A stretch of DNA of 64,000 bases from Pseudomonas putida. Lineage in GTDB: Bacteria; Pseudomonadota; Gammaproteobacteria; Pseudomonadales; Pseudomonadaceae. A program made the translations under genes and the position numbers. Below, in pieces: positions 25,015 to 33,699 of the stretch; position 1 is the first letter of the stretch; each line of letters opens with the position of its first letter. The notes below the pieces were generated by a model. The model was not told where the DNA came from, made no database searches, and worked only from the letters and a program-made list of their open reading frames with translations. Location of the stretch: NCBI GenBank assembly GCA_041071465.1, contig CP163498.1, positions 5,412,001 to 5,476,000 on the forward strand, in the 5' to 3' direction.

Positions 25015-25704
25015 ATGTGCGGAAGGCTGAGCCAGTACCGCGGGATCCATGACTTCGTTGAGACCCTGAGCATGCCAGAGGCCTGGCGCAACAATGTCGG
25101 CGACCAGGCGCTCGGACGGTACAACGTCGCGCCGACCATGCCGGTGGCAGTGCTGCGGGAGGATGATGCAGGCCCGCGCGCTGACTTGGTGAGGTGGGGA
25201 TGGCGGCCGCACTGGGCGACTGACCGTGCTGCGCCGATCAATGCTCGGGTCGAAAAGGTGGCGCACGGCGCGTTCTTCCGTGCGATCTGGCCACACCGGG
25301 CAATCACGCCAGTGGACGGATGGTTTGAGTGGAAAGATGAAGGCGGCCCGAAGAAGCAGCCGTACTTCATCCATCGGCGTGACGGGCGCCCTGCCCTTTG
25401 CGCGTCCATCGGCCAGTTTGCTGGCAACGAGCACGACGGCTTCGTGATCATTACCGCCGACGCCCAGGGAGGAATGGTTGACGTGCACGACCGCAGGCCT
25501 GTCGTGCTTTCGCCAGAACTGGCATGCGAGTGGATCGCGGCGGGCATGCCAAGCGAGCATGCAGAGCAACTGGTGCTCAACCTAAGCGAACCGGCCGAGG
25601 CCTTCGAGTGGTATCGGGTGAGCACTGCCGTCGGCAATGTGCGTAATCAGGGCGCCGGACTGATCCTCCCGATTGATCGGCCCCTATCAATGCCGAATAC
25701 GTAA
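25015..25704 (+). CDS. SRAP/YedK (HMCES)-family abasic-site DNA-protein crosslink protein
   Basis: SRAP proteins trap abasic sites in single-stranded DNA through the N-terminal cysteine. The ATG at 25015 is chosen because it places that cysteine at position 2 (MCGRLSQY) after AGGAGGAATGGGA; the ATG at 25009 would not. Further active-site segments are PINARVE, DGWFEWK and VDVHDRRPVVL, corresponding to the Asn, Glu and His of YedK. The protein has 229 residues. Its last codons run into an integrase remnant on the same strand, so the final residues may have been altered by that junction. No LexA box is visible upstream. Confidence 0.88.
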   Translation: MCGRLSQYRGIHDFVETLSMPEAWRNNVGDQALGRYNVAPTMPVAVLREDDAGPRADLVRWGWRPHWATDRAAPINARVEKVAHGAFFRAIWPHRAITPVDGWFEWKDEGGPKKQPYFIHRRDGRPALCASIGQFAGNEHDGFVIITADAQGGMVDVHDRRPVVLSPELACEWIAAGMPSEHAEQLVLNLSEPAEAFEWYRVSTAVGNVRNQGAGLILPIDRPLSMPNT

Positions 25705-25954
25705 AACCGTGGGTGCCCGAGCTGAATGAATTGGGGATCAGGCGTCGCCCCCATACAACTGCCGTCACACCTATGCGACAATACGCTCAATGTCCGGCCT
25801 CAACCCCGCATTTATCGCCCAACAGCTGGGTCACAGCGTTCAGATGCTGCTGTCGACGTATGCCCGTTGGCTTAACTCAAGCTCCGACTGGAGCGAGCTG
25901 GAAAACCTCAAGATTGGTATCAAATCGGTATCAGCTGAAAGCCCAGCGTCGTAA
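25677..25954 (+). pseudogene. 3' remnant of a tyrosine-recombinase integrase
   Basis: Allowing one added C in the CCCCC run at 25748-25752, the sequence reads PINAEYVKPWVPELNELGIRRRP and then PYNCRHTYATIRSMSGLNPA, AQQLGHSVQMLLSTYARWLN and so on to a TAA at 25952. The segments RHTYAT, LGHS and TYARWL are the Arg, His and nucleophilic Tyr boxes of phage-type integrases. Only the last ~90 codons remain; the rest has been replaced by the SRAP gene region. It ends 20 bp before the ybiT start, so an element probably once ended here. Confidence 0.75.
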
Positions 25955-25974
25955 GTTACTGATAGGTAAGCCCT

Positions 25975-27561
25975 TTGATCTCCACCGCTAATATCACCAT
26001 GCAGTTCGGCTCCAAGCCGCTGTTCGAAAACGTTTCCGTCAAATTCAACAACGGCAACCGCTACGGCCTGATCGGCGCCAACGGTTGCGGCAAGTCGACC
26101 TTCATGAAAATCCTTGGCGGTGACCTGGAGCCGTCCGGTGGCCAGGTCATGCTCGAGCCGAACACCCGCCTGGGTAAACTGCGCCAAGACCAGTTCGCCT
26201 ACGAGGAATTCACCGTGATCGACACGGTGATCATGGGCCACGGCCAATTGTGGAAGGTCAAGGCCGAGCGTGACCGTATCTACTCGCTGCCGGAAATGAC
26301 CGAGGAAGACGGCATGGCCGTCGCCGAGCTGGAAACCGAATTCGCTGAAATGGACGGCTACACCGCCGAATCCCGTGCCGGTGAACTGCTGCTGGGCCTG
26401 GGTATTCCGCTGGAGCAGCACTTCGGCCCGATGAGCGAAGTGGCACCGGGCTGGAAGCTGCGTGTACTGCTGGCCCAGGCGCTGTTCTCGGACCCGGACG
26501 TGCTGCTGCTCGACGAACCGACCAACCACCTGGACATCAACACCATTCGCTGGCTGGAAACGATCCTCACGGCGCGTAACAGCACCATGATCATCATTTC
26601 CCACGACCGGCACTTCCTCAACAGCGTCTGCACCCACATGGCTGACCTGGATTACGGCGAACTGCGCCTGTTCCCTGGCAACTATGACGAGTACATGACC
26701 GCGGCCACCCAGTCGCGTGAGCAACTGCTGTCGGACAACGCCAAGAAAAAGGCCCAGATCGCCGAGCTGCAGACCTTCGTCAGCCGCTTCTCGGCCAACG
26801 CCTCGAAAGCCAAGCAGGCGACTTCGCGTGCCAAGCAGATCGACAAGATTCAACTGGCCGAGGTCAAGCCGTCCAGCCGCGTCAGCCCGTTCATTCGCTT
26901 CGAGCAGACGAAAAAGCTGCACCGCCAGGCAGTGGTCGTCGAAAAAATGGCCAAAGCCTTCGACGACAAGGTGCTGTTCAAGAACTTCGACATTACCGTC
27001 GAAGCGGGCGAGCGCGTTGCAATCATCGGCCCCAACGGTATTGGCAAAACCACCCTGCTGCGCACCCTGGTTGGCGAAATGACCCCGGATGCAGGCTCGG
27101 TGAAGTGGACCGACAGCGCTGAGGTGGGCTACTACGCCCAGGACCACGCCCACGACTTCGAAGACGACCTGAGCCTGTTCGACTGGATGGGCCAGTGGAC
27201 CTCCGGCGAGCAAGTGATCCGCGGCACCTTGGGGCGGATGCTGTTCTCCAACGACGAAATCCTCAAGTCGGTGAAGGTGATTTCCGGTGGTGAGCAAGGT
27301 CGCATGCTGTTCGGCAAGCTGATCCTGCAGAAGCCGAACGTGCTGGTAATGGACGAGCCGACCAACCACCTGGACATGGAATCGATCGAGGCGCTGAACC
27401 TGGCGCTGGAAAACTACCCAGGCACCCTGCTGTTCGTCAGCCACGACCGCGAATTCGTGTCGTCGCTGGCCACGCGCATCATCGAGCTGTCGCCCGATGG
27501 CGTGGTGGACTTCAGCGGTACCTATGACGATTACCTGCGTAGCCAGGGCGTATTGGTCTGA
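25975..27561 (+). CDS. ybiT: ABC-F family ATPase YbiT
   Basis: The cytoplasmic ABC-F protein has 528 residues and two nucleotide-binding domains: Walker [10 protein letters not shown] (about 36) and GPNGIGKTT (about 353), and Walker [12 protein letters not shown] and [11 protein letters not shown]. The charged linker (about 250-300; [37 protein letters not shown]) is the arm that reaches the ribosomal P-site tRNA. No transmembrane domain is present. It starts at a TTG with AGGTAAG upstream, giving [12 protein letters not shown] as in other YbiT proteins. It acts on stalled ribosomes in the family model. An integrase remnant lies directly upstream and may have replaced the original promoter. 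Confidence 0.93.
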   Translation: MISTANITMQFGSKPLFENVSVKFNNGNRYGLIGANGCGKSTFMKILGGDLEPSGGQVMLEPNTRLGKLRQDQFAYEEFTVIDTVIMGHGQLWKVKAERDRIYSLPEMTEEDGMAVAELETEFAEMDGYTAESRAGELLLGLGIPLEQHFGPMSEVAPGWKLRVLLAQALFSDPDVLLLDEPTNHLDINTIRWLETILTARNSTMIIISHDRHFLNSVCTHMADLDYGELRLFPGNYDEYMTAATQSREQLLSDNAKKKAQIAELQTFVSRFSANASKAKQATSRAKQIDKIQLAEVKPSSRVSPFIRFEQTKKLHRQAVVVEKMAKAFDDKVLFKNFDITVEAGERVAIIGPNGIGKTTLLRTLVGEMTPDAGSVKWTDSAEVGYYAQDHAHDFEDDLSLFDWMGQWTSGEQVIRGTLGRMLFSNDEILKSVKVISGGEQGRMLFGKLILQKPNVLVMDEPTNHLDMESIEALNLALENYPGTLLFVSHDREFVSSLATRIIELSPDGVVDFSGTYDDYLRSQGVLV

Positions 27562-27756
27562 TTGACGGGTAAGGCCTGGCCATCTGAGGTGGCTGGGCCG
27601 GCCTCTTGGCAGCACAAGGCTGCTCCTACAGGTGAAGTACCTGCTACCAATCCTGAAGGTGGGTATCCCCCGACGAATAATTCGTTAGCCTGCTTTCATT
27701 TATTTCGCGCAGCGGCCATGATGGGCCACGCCCAACCGCCCGCCCGCGAAGAGCCC

Positions 27757-28950
27757 ATGACCGCGCAACAACCCGCCCCCACCAGCAATACGCTGCACAT
27801 CACACTGCAGATCCTGTCGATCGTTTTCTACACCTTCATTGCCTTCCTCTGCATCGGCTTGCCGATTGCAGTACTGCCCAGCTATGTGCACGACCAACTC
27901 GGCTTTGGCGCAGTGATCGCTGGGGTAACGATTGGCCTGCAATACCTGGCCACGCTGCTTAGCCGCCCGTTTGCGGGGAAGGTGGCGGACACCTTGGGTG
28001 GTAAACGGGCCATCCGCTTCGGCCTGTTGGGGATTGCCGGTTGCGGTGTGCTGACGTTGTTCTCGGCCTGGACCTTGAGCGCCCCACTGCTGAGCCTGAC
28101 CCTGTTACTCGGCGGGCGTTTGCTACTGGGTGTCGCCCAAGGGTTGATCGGGGTGGCCACCTTGAGCTGGGGCATCAGCCAGGTCGGCCCCGAGCACACG
28201 GCCAGGGTGATCTCATGGAACGGTATCGCCTCCTATGGCGCTATCGCCATCGGTGCACCGCTGGGCGTACTGGCCGTGGACGGGCTGGACTTCAGCGTAC
28301 TGGGGCCGACCTTGCTGGTACTGGCAACCCTTGCTCTGCTGGTGCTGCGCAAGCGCCCCGACGTGGTAGTGGTACGCGGCGAGCGTCTGCCCTTCTGGTC
28401 AGCGTTCGGCCGGGTTGCGCCGTGTGGCCTGGGCCTGACCTTGGCCTCGATCGGCTACGGCACCCTGACCACCTTCGTTACCCTCTACTACCTCGAGCGC
28501 GGCTGGGCAGGCGCGGCCTGGTGCCTGAGTGCGTTCGGTGTGTGCTTCATCATTTCGCGGCTGCTGTTCGTCAACGCGGTCAACCGCTTTGGTGGCTACA
28601 ACGTGGCAGTAGCCTGCATGGCCACCGAAGTGCTCGGCCTGTGCCTGCTGTGGCTGGCGCCCTCGCCGCCCTGGGCGCTGGTTGGCGCCGGGCTGACCGG
28701 TTTCGGGCTCTCGCTGGTGTACCCGGCACTGGGCGTGGAGGCGATCAAGCAGGTGCCCAGCAGCAGCCGCGGCGCGGGGTTGGGTGCCTATGCGGTGTTC
28801 TTCGACATGGCGCTGGCCATCGCCGGCCCCGTGATGGGGGCCGTAGCCGTGCACCTGGGCTATGCCTCGATTTTCTGCGTGGCGGCCCTGCTCGCCCTGG
28901 CCGGGGTCGGCCTAACGTTGCTGCTGGCGCGGCGTGCCCGTCGCAGCTGA
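27757..28950 (+). CDS. YhhS-family MFS transporter
   Basis: The 12-helix major facilitator resembles E. coli YhhS: IGLPIAVLPSYVHDQLGFGAVIAGVTIGLQYLATLLSRPFAGK and VISWNGIASYGAIAIGAPLG are conserved in order. I prefer the ATG at 27757 (MTAQQPAP), giving 397 residues; an in-frame ATG at 27718 is also possible. The family is linked to drug or herbicide export, but the substrate is unknown. The 3' end overlaps the convergent hydrolase gene by 39 bp. The 195-bp gap after ybiT holds a degenerate REP-like palindrome (around 27590-27640). Confidence 0.85.
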   Translation: MTAQQPAPTSNTLHITLQILSIVFYTFIAFLCIGLPIAVLPSYVHDQLGFGAVIAGVTIGLQYLATLLSRPFAGKVADTLGGKRAIRFGLLGIAGCGVLTLFSAWTLSAPLLSLTLLLGGRLLLGVAQGLIGVATLSWGISQVGPEHTARVISWNGIASYGAIAIGAPLGVLAVDGLDFSVLGPTLLVLATLALLVLRKRPDVVVVRGERLPFWSAFGRVAPCGLGLTLASIGYGTLTTFVTLYYLERGWAGAAWCLSAFGVCFIISRLLFVNAVNRFGGYNVAVACMATEVLGLCLLWLAPSPPWALVGAGLTGFGLSLVYPALGVEAIKQVPSSSRGAGLGAYAVFFDMALAIAGPVMGAVAVHLGYASIFCVAALLALAGVGLTLLLARRARRS

Positions 28951-29958
28951 GCGTTCGGCGGGCTCTGGTGCCCCCAAAGCCTGGCTGAAAAATGCTGCCG
29001 TTTCACGTTGCAGCGAGCGATGGATATGCCGCCTGTCGACGCCGTCGGCGTCCTTGCACAGCGCCGGCATCCGCGCATATTGCTCGGCATCGCAATGGGC
29101 CATGAACACGAAATGCCCGGCACCGGCCAACAGGCGATAGTCTGGCGTGACTGGCAGCTTGCGGGCCAAGGCTTCGGCATTTCGGTCCACGGCCACCAGT
29201 TGATCGCTGTCGCCGCTGTAGATCAGCGCGGGTATCTGCACCCCGGCCAGTGCATGACGACCGAACAATAGGCTTAGCGGCGCCATCAACATCACGGCAC
29301 CCACTCGCGGATCAGCCTCAGGCGCGAGCTCGCTGCGGTCGGCGATCAGTATGCCGTGGGTCTTGCAGGCGTCAGCGTCATTCGGGCGCTCTAGGCAATA
29401 CTGACGCAACCGATCCAGATCAGGGCGCGCGCCAGACAGGATCAACGCGGTTTCGCCGCCTGCCGAGTAGCCGATCACGCCCACCTTGCCTTCATTCAGA
29501 TAGGGCCCGACCACGGCATCATCGCGTGCAGCGCTAATGGCGGCGCTGACTTGCAGCGGCCGCCCATAAAGATTGCTCAGGGTGCCCAGGCGACTGTGGT
29601 CGCGCGCGTTGTCCCCTGGGTGCACCACCGCGACCACCACGAACCCTTGGCGCGCCAACGACGTGGCAAGGTAGTGCAAGGCCAACGGGCTGCCGTTATT
29701 GCCGTGAGACAGTACCAGTAACGGGAACCGGCCCATGGCAACGGGCGCTTCTTCGGCCACTTCGACCGGGTACCCATCTATGCGGCTGCTCCGGGTTGCG
29801 CCATTGGCCGGGTAGAACGCCAACGCTTGCATCGGGCGGCTATCGACCGGGTCGGCCAGGGTCATGTGGTGCAGGCCGGCAACCCAGGGCGCGGCTTCGG
29901 CGCGGGCCAACAGGCCGCCGAGCAGAGCCAGCGCCAACAAGCAGCGAGGAATGGTCAT
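28912..29958 (-). CDS. Exported alpha/beta hydrolase (dienelactone-hydrolase-like)
   Basis: The 348-residue protein has a signal peptide (LALALLGGLLARAEA) and an alpha/beta hydrolase fold. LLVLSHGNNGSP is the oxyanion strand, GVIGYSAGGETAL the nucleophile elbow, SGDSDQLV the acid and GAGHFVFMAHC the histidine. This is the group often annotated as a predicted dienelactone hydrolase or lipase. It would act in the periplasm on an ester. The C-terminal ~20 residues after AFFSQALG look unstructured and lie in the overlap with the MFS gene. Confidence 0.8.
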   Translation of the reverse strand: MTIPRCLLALALLGGLLARAEAAPWVAGLHHMTLADPVDSRPMQALAFYPANGATRSSRIDGYPVEVAEEAPVAMGRFPLLVLSHGNNGSPLALHYLATSLARQGFVVVAVVHPGDNARDHSRLGTLSNLYGRPLQVSAAISAARDDAVVGPYLNEGKVGVIGYSAGGETALILSGARPDLDRLRQYCLERPNDADACKTHGILIADRSELAPEADPRVGAVMLMAPLSLLFGRHALAGVQIPALIYSGDSDQLVAVDRNAEALARKLPVTPDYRLLAGAGHFVFMAHCDAEQYARMPALCKDADGVDRRHIHRSLQRETAAFFSQALGAPEPAERSAATGTPRQQQR

Positions 29959-30157
29959 CGGCCGGCGGTTCCTTGCAGGGCGAAGTGATGGCCCAGCATA
30001 AAACCGGCCGGGCCTGTGCCGGATGAAAACTGGATGAAAACGCCGTCATGCATGTCGCGCTTGCGCCCTATGCATTTGCGCATTGCGTCGAACCCGTGGC
30101 ATAGATGCAGGTCCACGTCTTACGTGACCGTTTCGCGCCAATGAAGGAGATTCATGC

Positions 30158-30997
30158 ATGAGCAAGCCCGCCTACGTGCCACCCAAGGTCTGGCGCAACG
30201 ACGCAGCGTCCGGCGGCCAGTTCGCCAGCATCAACCGCCCGGTTGCCGGCCCGACTCACGACAAGGAGCTACCGCTAGGCAAGCACCCGCTGCAGCTGTA
30301 TTCCCTTGCCACGCCCAATGGGGTGAAGGTCACCATTGCCCTTGAAGAACTGCTCGCCTTGGGCCACGCCAATGCCGAATACGATGCCTGGCTGATCCGC
30401 ATCGGCGAAGGCGACCAGTTTTCCAGTGGCTTTGTCCAGGTCAACCCCAACTCGAAGATCCCTGCCCTGCTCGACCGCAGCGTCGAACCGCCTGTACGGG
30501 TATTCGAATCGGGTTCGATCCTGCTGTACCTGGCGGACAAGTTCGGTGCACTGCTGCCAAAATCGCCAGCTGCACGTACCGAGAGCCTGAACTGGCTGTT
30601 CTGGCAGATGGGCGCTGCACCCTACCTGGGCGGTGGCTTTGGCCACTTCTACGTATATGCCCCAGAAAAATTCGAGTACGCCATCAACCGCTTCACCATG
30701 GAAGCCAAGCGTCAACTGGATGTACTCGACCGCCGTCTGGGCGAGAGCCGCTACCTGGGCGGCGAGGAGTACAGTATCGCCGACATTGCCGTGTGGCCTT
30801 GGTATGGCCAGCTGGTGCGCGGCAACTTGTACGGCGCCGCTGAGTTCCTGGCGGTTGACGAATACCCCAACGTACAGCGCTGGGCCGAGGAAATTGCCCT
30901 GCGCCCGGCGGTACAACGCGGTACCCGTGTCAACCGTACCTGGGGCGATGAAGACAGCCAGGTGCCGGAGCGCCATTCAGCGGCAGACCTGGATTAA
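30158..30997 (+). CDS. yghU: YghU-like glutathione-dependent disulfide-bond oxidoreductase
   Basis: The glutathione transferase of the Nu class has 279 residues, with a long N-terminal extension (YVPPKVWRNDAASGGQFASINRPVAGPTHDKELP) that is diagnostic of YghU. The thioredoxin-like domain includes GDQFSSGFVQVNPNSKIPAL, and the all-helical domain follows (about 135-270). YghU binds two glutathiones or GSSG and reduces disulfides and organic hydroperoxides rather than conjugating toxins. The ATG follows GAAGGAGATTCATGC. Confidence 0.9.
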   Translation: MSKPAYVPPKVWRNDAASGGQFASINRPVAGPTHDKELPLGKHPLQLYSLATPNGVKVTIALEELLALGHANAEYDAWLIRIGEGDQFSSGFVQVNPNSKIPALLDRSVEPPVRVFESGSILLYLADKFGALLPKSPAARTESLNWLFWQMGAAPYLGGGFGHFYVYAPEKFEYAINRFTMEAKRQLDVLDRRLGESRYLGGEEYSIADIAVWPWYGQLVRGNLYGAAEFLAVDEYPNVQRWAEEIALRPAVQRGTRVNRTWGDEDSQVPERHSAADLD

Positions 30998-31006
30998 CTG
31001 CTGGCC

Positions 31007-31025
31007 GGGGTCGCTGCGCGACCCC
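31007..31025 (+). terminator. Possible terminator hairpin after the yghU-like gene
   Basis: GGGGTCG (31007-31013) pairs with CGACCCC (31019-31025) around CTGCG, ten bases after the stop codon. There is no T tract, so intrinsic termination is not certain. Confidence 0.4.
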
Positions 31026-31137
31026 GACAATGCCCGCCTGCATAAAACCATTTGCCCCTGCGCAAACCTGCGCCCACCAAGCCCTTCTTGTACACTCCTC
31101 GCACTAGCCCCCACCTGCACATTTTTTTGGTGAACGC

Positions 31138-32840
31138 ATGATCGAGGTAACCGAGGTTTCCATTGCCGCGCTGCGCGACGCGCTCGAGTCGGGCCGCACG
31201 ACGGCGGTCGAGCTGGTCAAGGCCTATCTGGCACGTATCGATGCCTACGATGGCGCCGACACGGCCACGGCCCTGAACGCCGTAGTGGTACGCAACCCGG
31301 AGGCGCTGAAAGAGGCCGAGGCCTCCGACGCCCGCCGTGCCAAGGGCCAGGTGCTGAGCCCACTGGACGGCATTCCCTACACTGCCAAAGACAGCTACCT
31401 GGTCAAGGGCCTGACTGCCGCTTCCGGCAGCCCTGCCTTCAAGAACCTGGTCGCCCAGCGCGACGCCTTCACCATCGAGCGCCTGCGCGCCGCGGGTGCC
31501 GTGTGCCTGGGCAAGACCAACATGCCGCCCATGGCTAACGGTGGCATGCAGCGCGGTGTCTATGGCCGCGCCGAAAGCCCTTACAACGCCAACTACCTGA
31601 CCGCGCCGTTCGCCTCGGGCTCGTCCAACGGCGCCGGCACCGCCACCGCCGCCAGCTTCAGTGCCTTCGGCCTGGCCGAAGAAACCTGGTCCAGCGGCCG
31701 TGGCCCGGCGTCCAACAACGGCCTGTGCGCCTACACCCCATCGCGCGGGGTGATTTCGGTGCGTGGCAACTGGCCGCTGACCCCGACCATGGACGTGGTG
31801 GTGCCTTATGCACGCACCATGGCCGACCTGCTGGAAATTCTCGACGTGGTGGTCGCCGATGACGTCGACAAGCGCGGCGACCTGTGGCGCCTGCAACCGT
31901 GGGTGCCGATTCCGGCGGCCTCCAAGGTGCGCCCGGCGTCGTACCTGGACCTGGCGGTAGATGCCAGCGCGCTCAAGGGCAAGCGCTTTGGCGTGCCACG
32001 CATGTACATCAATGCCGACACCGAGGCCGGTACCTCCGAAAAACCAGGCATCGGCGGCCCGACTGGCCAACGCATCAACACCCGCGCCACGGTCATCGAC
32101 CTGTGGCAGCAAGCGCGCCAGGCCCTGGAAGCGGCCGGTGCGCAAGTGCTGGAAGTGGACTTCCCGCTGGTGTCCAACTGCGAAGGCGACCGCCCGGGCG
32201 CACCGACCGTTTACAACCGCGGTATCGTCAGCAAGGAGTTCCTCCATGACGAACTGTGGGAGCTTTCGGGCTGGGGCTTCGACGACTTCCTGCGTGCCAA
32301 TGACGACCCCAAGCTCAACCGCCTGGCCGATGTCGATGGCCCACAGATTTCCCACACGACCCAGGCACCCTGCCCAACCGCGAGGACGACCTGGCGGCGG
32401 GCATGGACGAGTACGTCAACATGGCCAAGCGCGGCCTGAAGACCTGGGACCAGATCGAGACCCTGCCAGATGGCCTGCGCGGCCTGGAGCAGACCCGCAA
32501 GCTGGACCTGGAAGACTGGATGGACAAGCTGGGCCTGGATGCGGTGCTGTTCCCAACCGTAGCGGACGTTGGCCCGGCTGACGCCGACGTCAACCCGGCG
32601 TCGGCGGACATCGCCTGGAGCAACGGCATCTGGGTGGCCAACGGTAACCTGGCGATCCGCCACCTGGGCGTACCGACCGTGACCGTGCCAATGGGCGTGA
32701 TGGCCGATATCGGCATGCCGGTGGGGTTGACCTTTGCCGGCCGAGCCTACAGCGACAATGCGCTGCTGAGCTTTGGTGCGGCCTTCGAGGCGACCGGCTC
32801 GCGCCGCATGATCCCGCCGCGCACTCCAGCTCTGGGCTGA
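31138..32840 (+). CDS. Amidase-signature family hydrolase (one-base frameshift)
   Basis: This is an amidase with the Ser-cisSer-Lys layout. The lysine is K84 in PYTAKDSYLV, the glycine/serine loop is FASGSSNGAG (about 158-167) and the nucleophile segment is EETWSSGRGPASNNG (about 181-195). The frame breaks at TTT (32348-32350). One extra T restores PQIFPHDPGTLPNREDDLAAGMDEYV and a 567-residue protein ending at 32840. The nucleophile loop differs from the common GGSIR form, so the substrate class is hard to guess; amino-acid amides or cyclic amides are possible. It is followed by a REP pair that may end transcription. Confidence 0.82.
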
Positions 32841-32861
32841 ATTTACAGCGGCCGCTTTGCG

Positions 32862-32953
32862 GCCCATTCGCGGGCAAACCCGCTCCCACAGGTACTGCGC
32901 AGGTCTCAAGGCTTGTGGCGATCCTGTGGGGGCGGGTTTGCCCGCGAATGGGC
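32862..32953. repeat. Inverted pair of P. putida-type REP elements
   Basis: 32862-32892 (starting GCCCATTCGCGGGCAAACCC and ending CTCCCACAGG) recurs as its reverse complement at 32923-32953 with one mismatch; 30 bases lie between. These 31-bp units match the species-typical REP of P. putida. They sit between the amidase stop and the regulator promoter. Confidence 0.85.
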
Positions 32954-32968
32954 CTGAAAAAGCAAATC

Positions 32969-33016
32969 GCACAATTCAACTTTTTGTGTAAAAATGCACA
33001 AAAAGTTGAATTGTGC
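32969..33016. promoter_or_regulatory. Perfect 20-bp inverted repeat at the regulator's translation start
   Basis: GCACAATTCAACTTTTTGTG (32969-32988) is repeated exactly in inverted form at 32997-33016, with 8 bases between. The right arm ends 8 bp before the ATG at 33025 and includes an alternative GTG start (33013). It could be an autoregulatory operator or an RNA hairpin that hides the ribosome binding region. Its AT-rich arms are unlike the nearby REP elements. Confidence 0.7.
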
Positions 33017-33024
33017 AATTTGCC

Positions 33025-33699
33025 ATGCCCATTCCCCCCGCTGAAGAACGCCACCTCACCCTCACCGTGCTCAAAGCCGCCATCCAGGCCTTGGGCAGCG
33101 TTGCCGCACGCAACATGGAAATCCTGCTGCACGACCTGGACCACCCGGAGCATTCCGTGGTGGCGATCGTCAACGGCCATCTCTCCGGCCGTAGCGTCGG
33201 CAGCCCGATCCTCGCCGCCCCGGAGCAGGACCAAGGCTTCAAGGCGCTGATGCAGGCCTCGGCCGAGCAGCATGGCTGCGAGCCGGTGGTACTGCCCGAC
33301 TACCCCACCACGCTCAAGGGCCGCACGCTGCGCAGCGCCACCGCAATCTTTCGCGACAGCAACGGCCACCCCTTCGCCAGCCTCTGCGTCAACACCGACG
33401 TCACCGGCCTGGACGCCGCCATGAGCTTTCTCCAGCAGTTCCAACCGCTGGGGGCCACGCCTGCCGTCAACGAACCCGCCGACATGGAACTGCTGATGAG
33501 CGAGATCATTCAGGCTGCCTTGCAACGCAGCGGCCAGGGCCGGATGAACAAACAGGCCAAGGTCGAGGCCGTACAGGTCATGCAGGAGCGCGGCCTGTTC
33601 ATCGTCAAAGGCGGCGTGGAAAAGGCCGCCAGTGCCCTCGGCGTAACCCGCTACACCATTTACAACTACCTTGAACAACTGCGCGGAGCCAGCCAATGA
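33025..33699 (+). CDS. YheO/DauR-type transcriptional regulator
   Basis: The 224-residue protein has an N-terminal PAS-like YheO domain (about 10-120; EILLHDLDHPEHSVVAIVNGHLSGRSVGSP is characteristic) and a C-terminal helix-turn-helix (RGLFIVKGGVEKAASALGVTRYTIYNYLEQL). DauR of this family represses D-arginine catabolism, and relatives often sit beside the amino-acid enzyme they control. Here its stop overlaps the start of a PLP-dependent dehydratase gene (ATGA). The 20-bp inverted repeat just upstream is a strong candidate for its own operator. Confidence 0.88.
   Translation: MPIPPAEERHLTLTVLKAAIQALGSVAARNMEILLHDLDHPEHSVVAIVNGHLSGRSVGSPILAAPEQDQGFKALMQASAEQHGCEPVVLPDYPTTLKGRTLRSATAIFRDSNGHPFASLCVNTDVTGLDAAMSFLQQFQPLGATPAVNEPADMELLMSEIIQAALQRSGQGRMNKQAKVEAVQVMQERGLFIVKGGVEKAASALGVTRYTIYNYLEQLRGASQ

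Noticed and set aside
25840..27615. A 591-residue open frame opposite ybiT
   Set aside because: It is a shadow of the high-GC ybiT coding frame, with repetitive Q, H, V and G content, no motif and no ribosome binding site.
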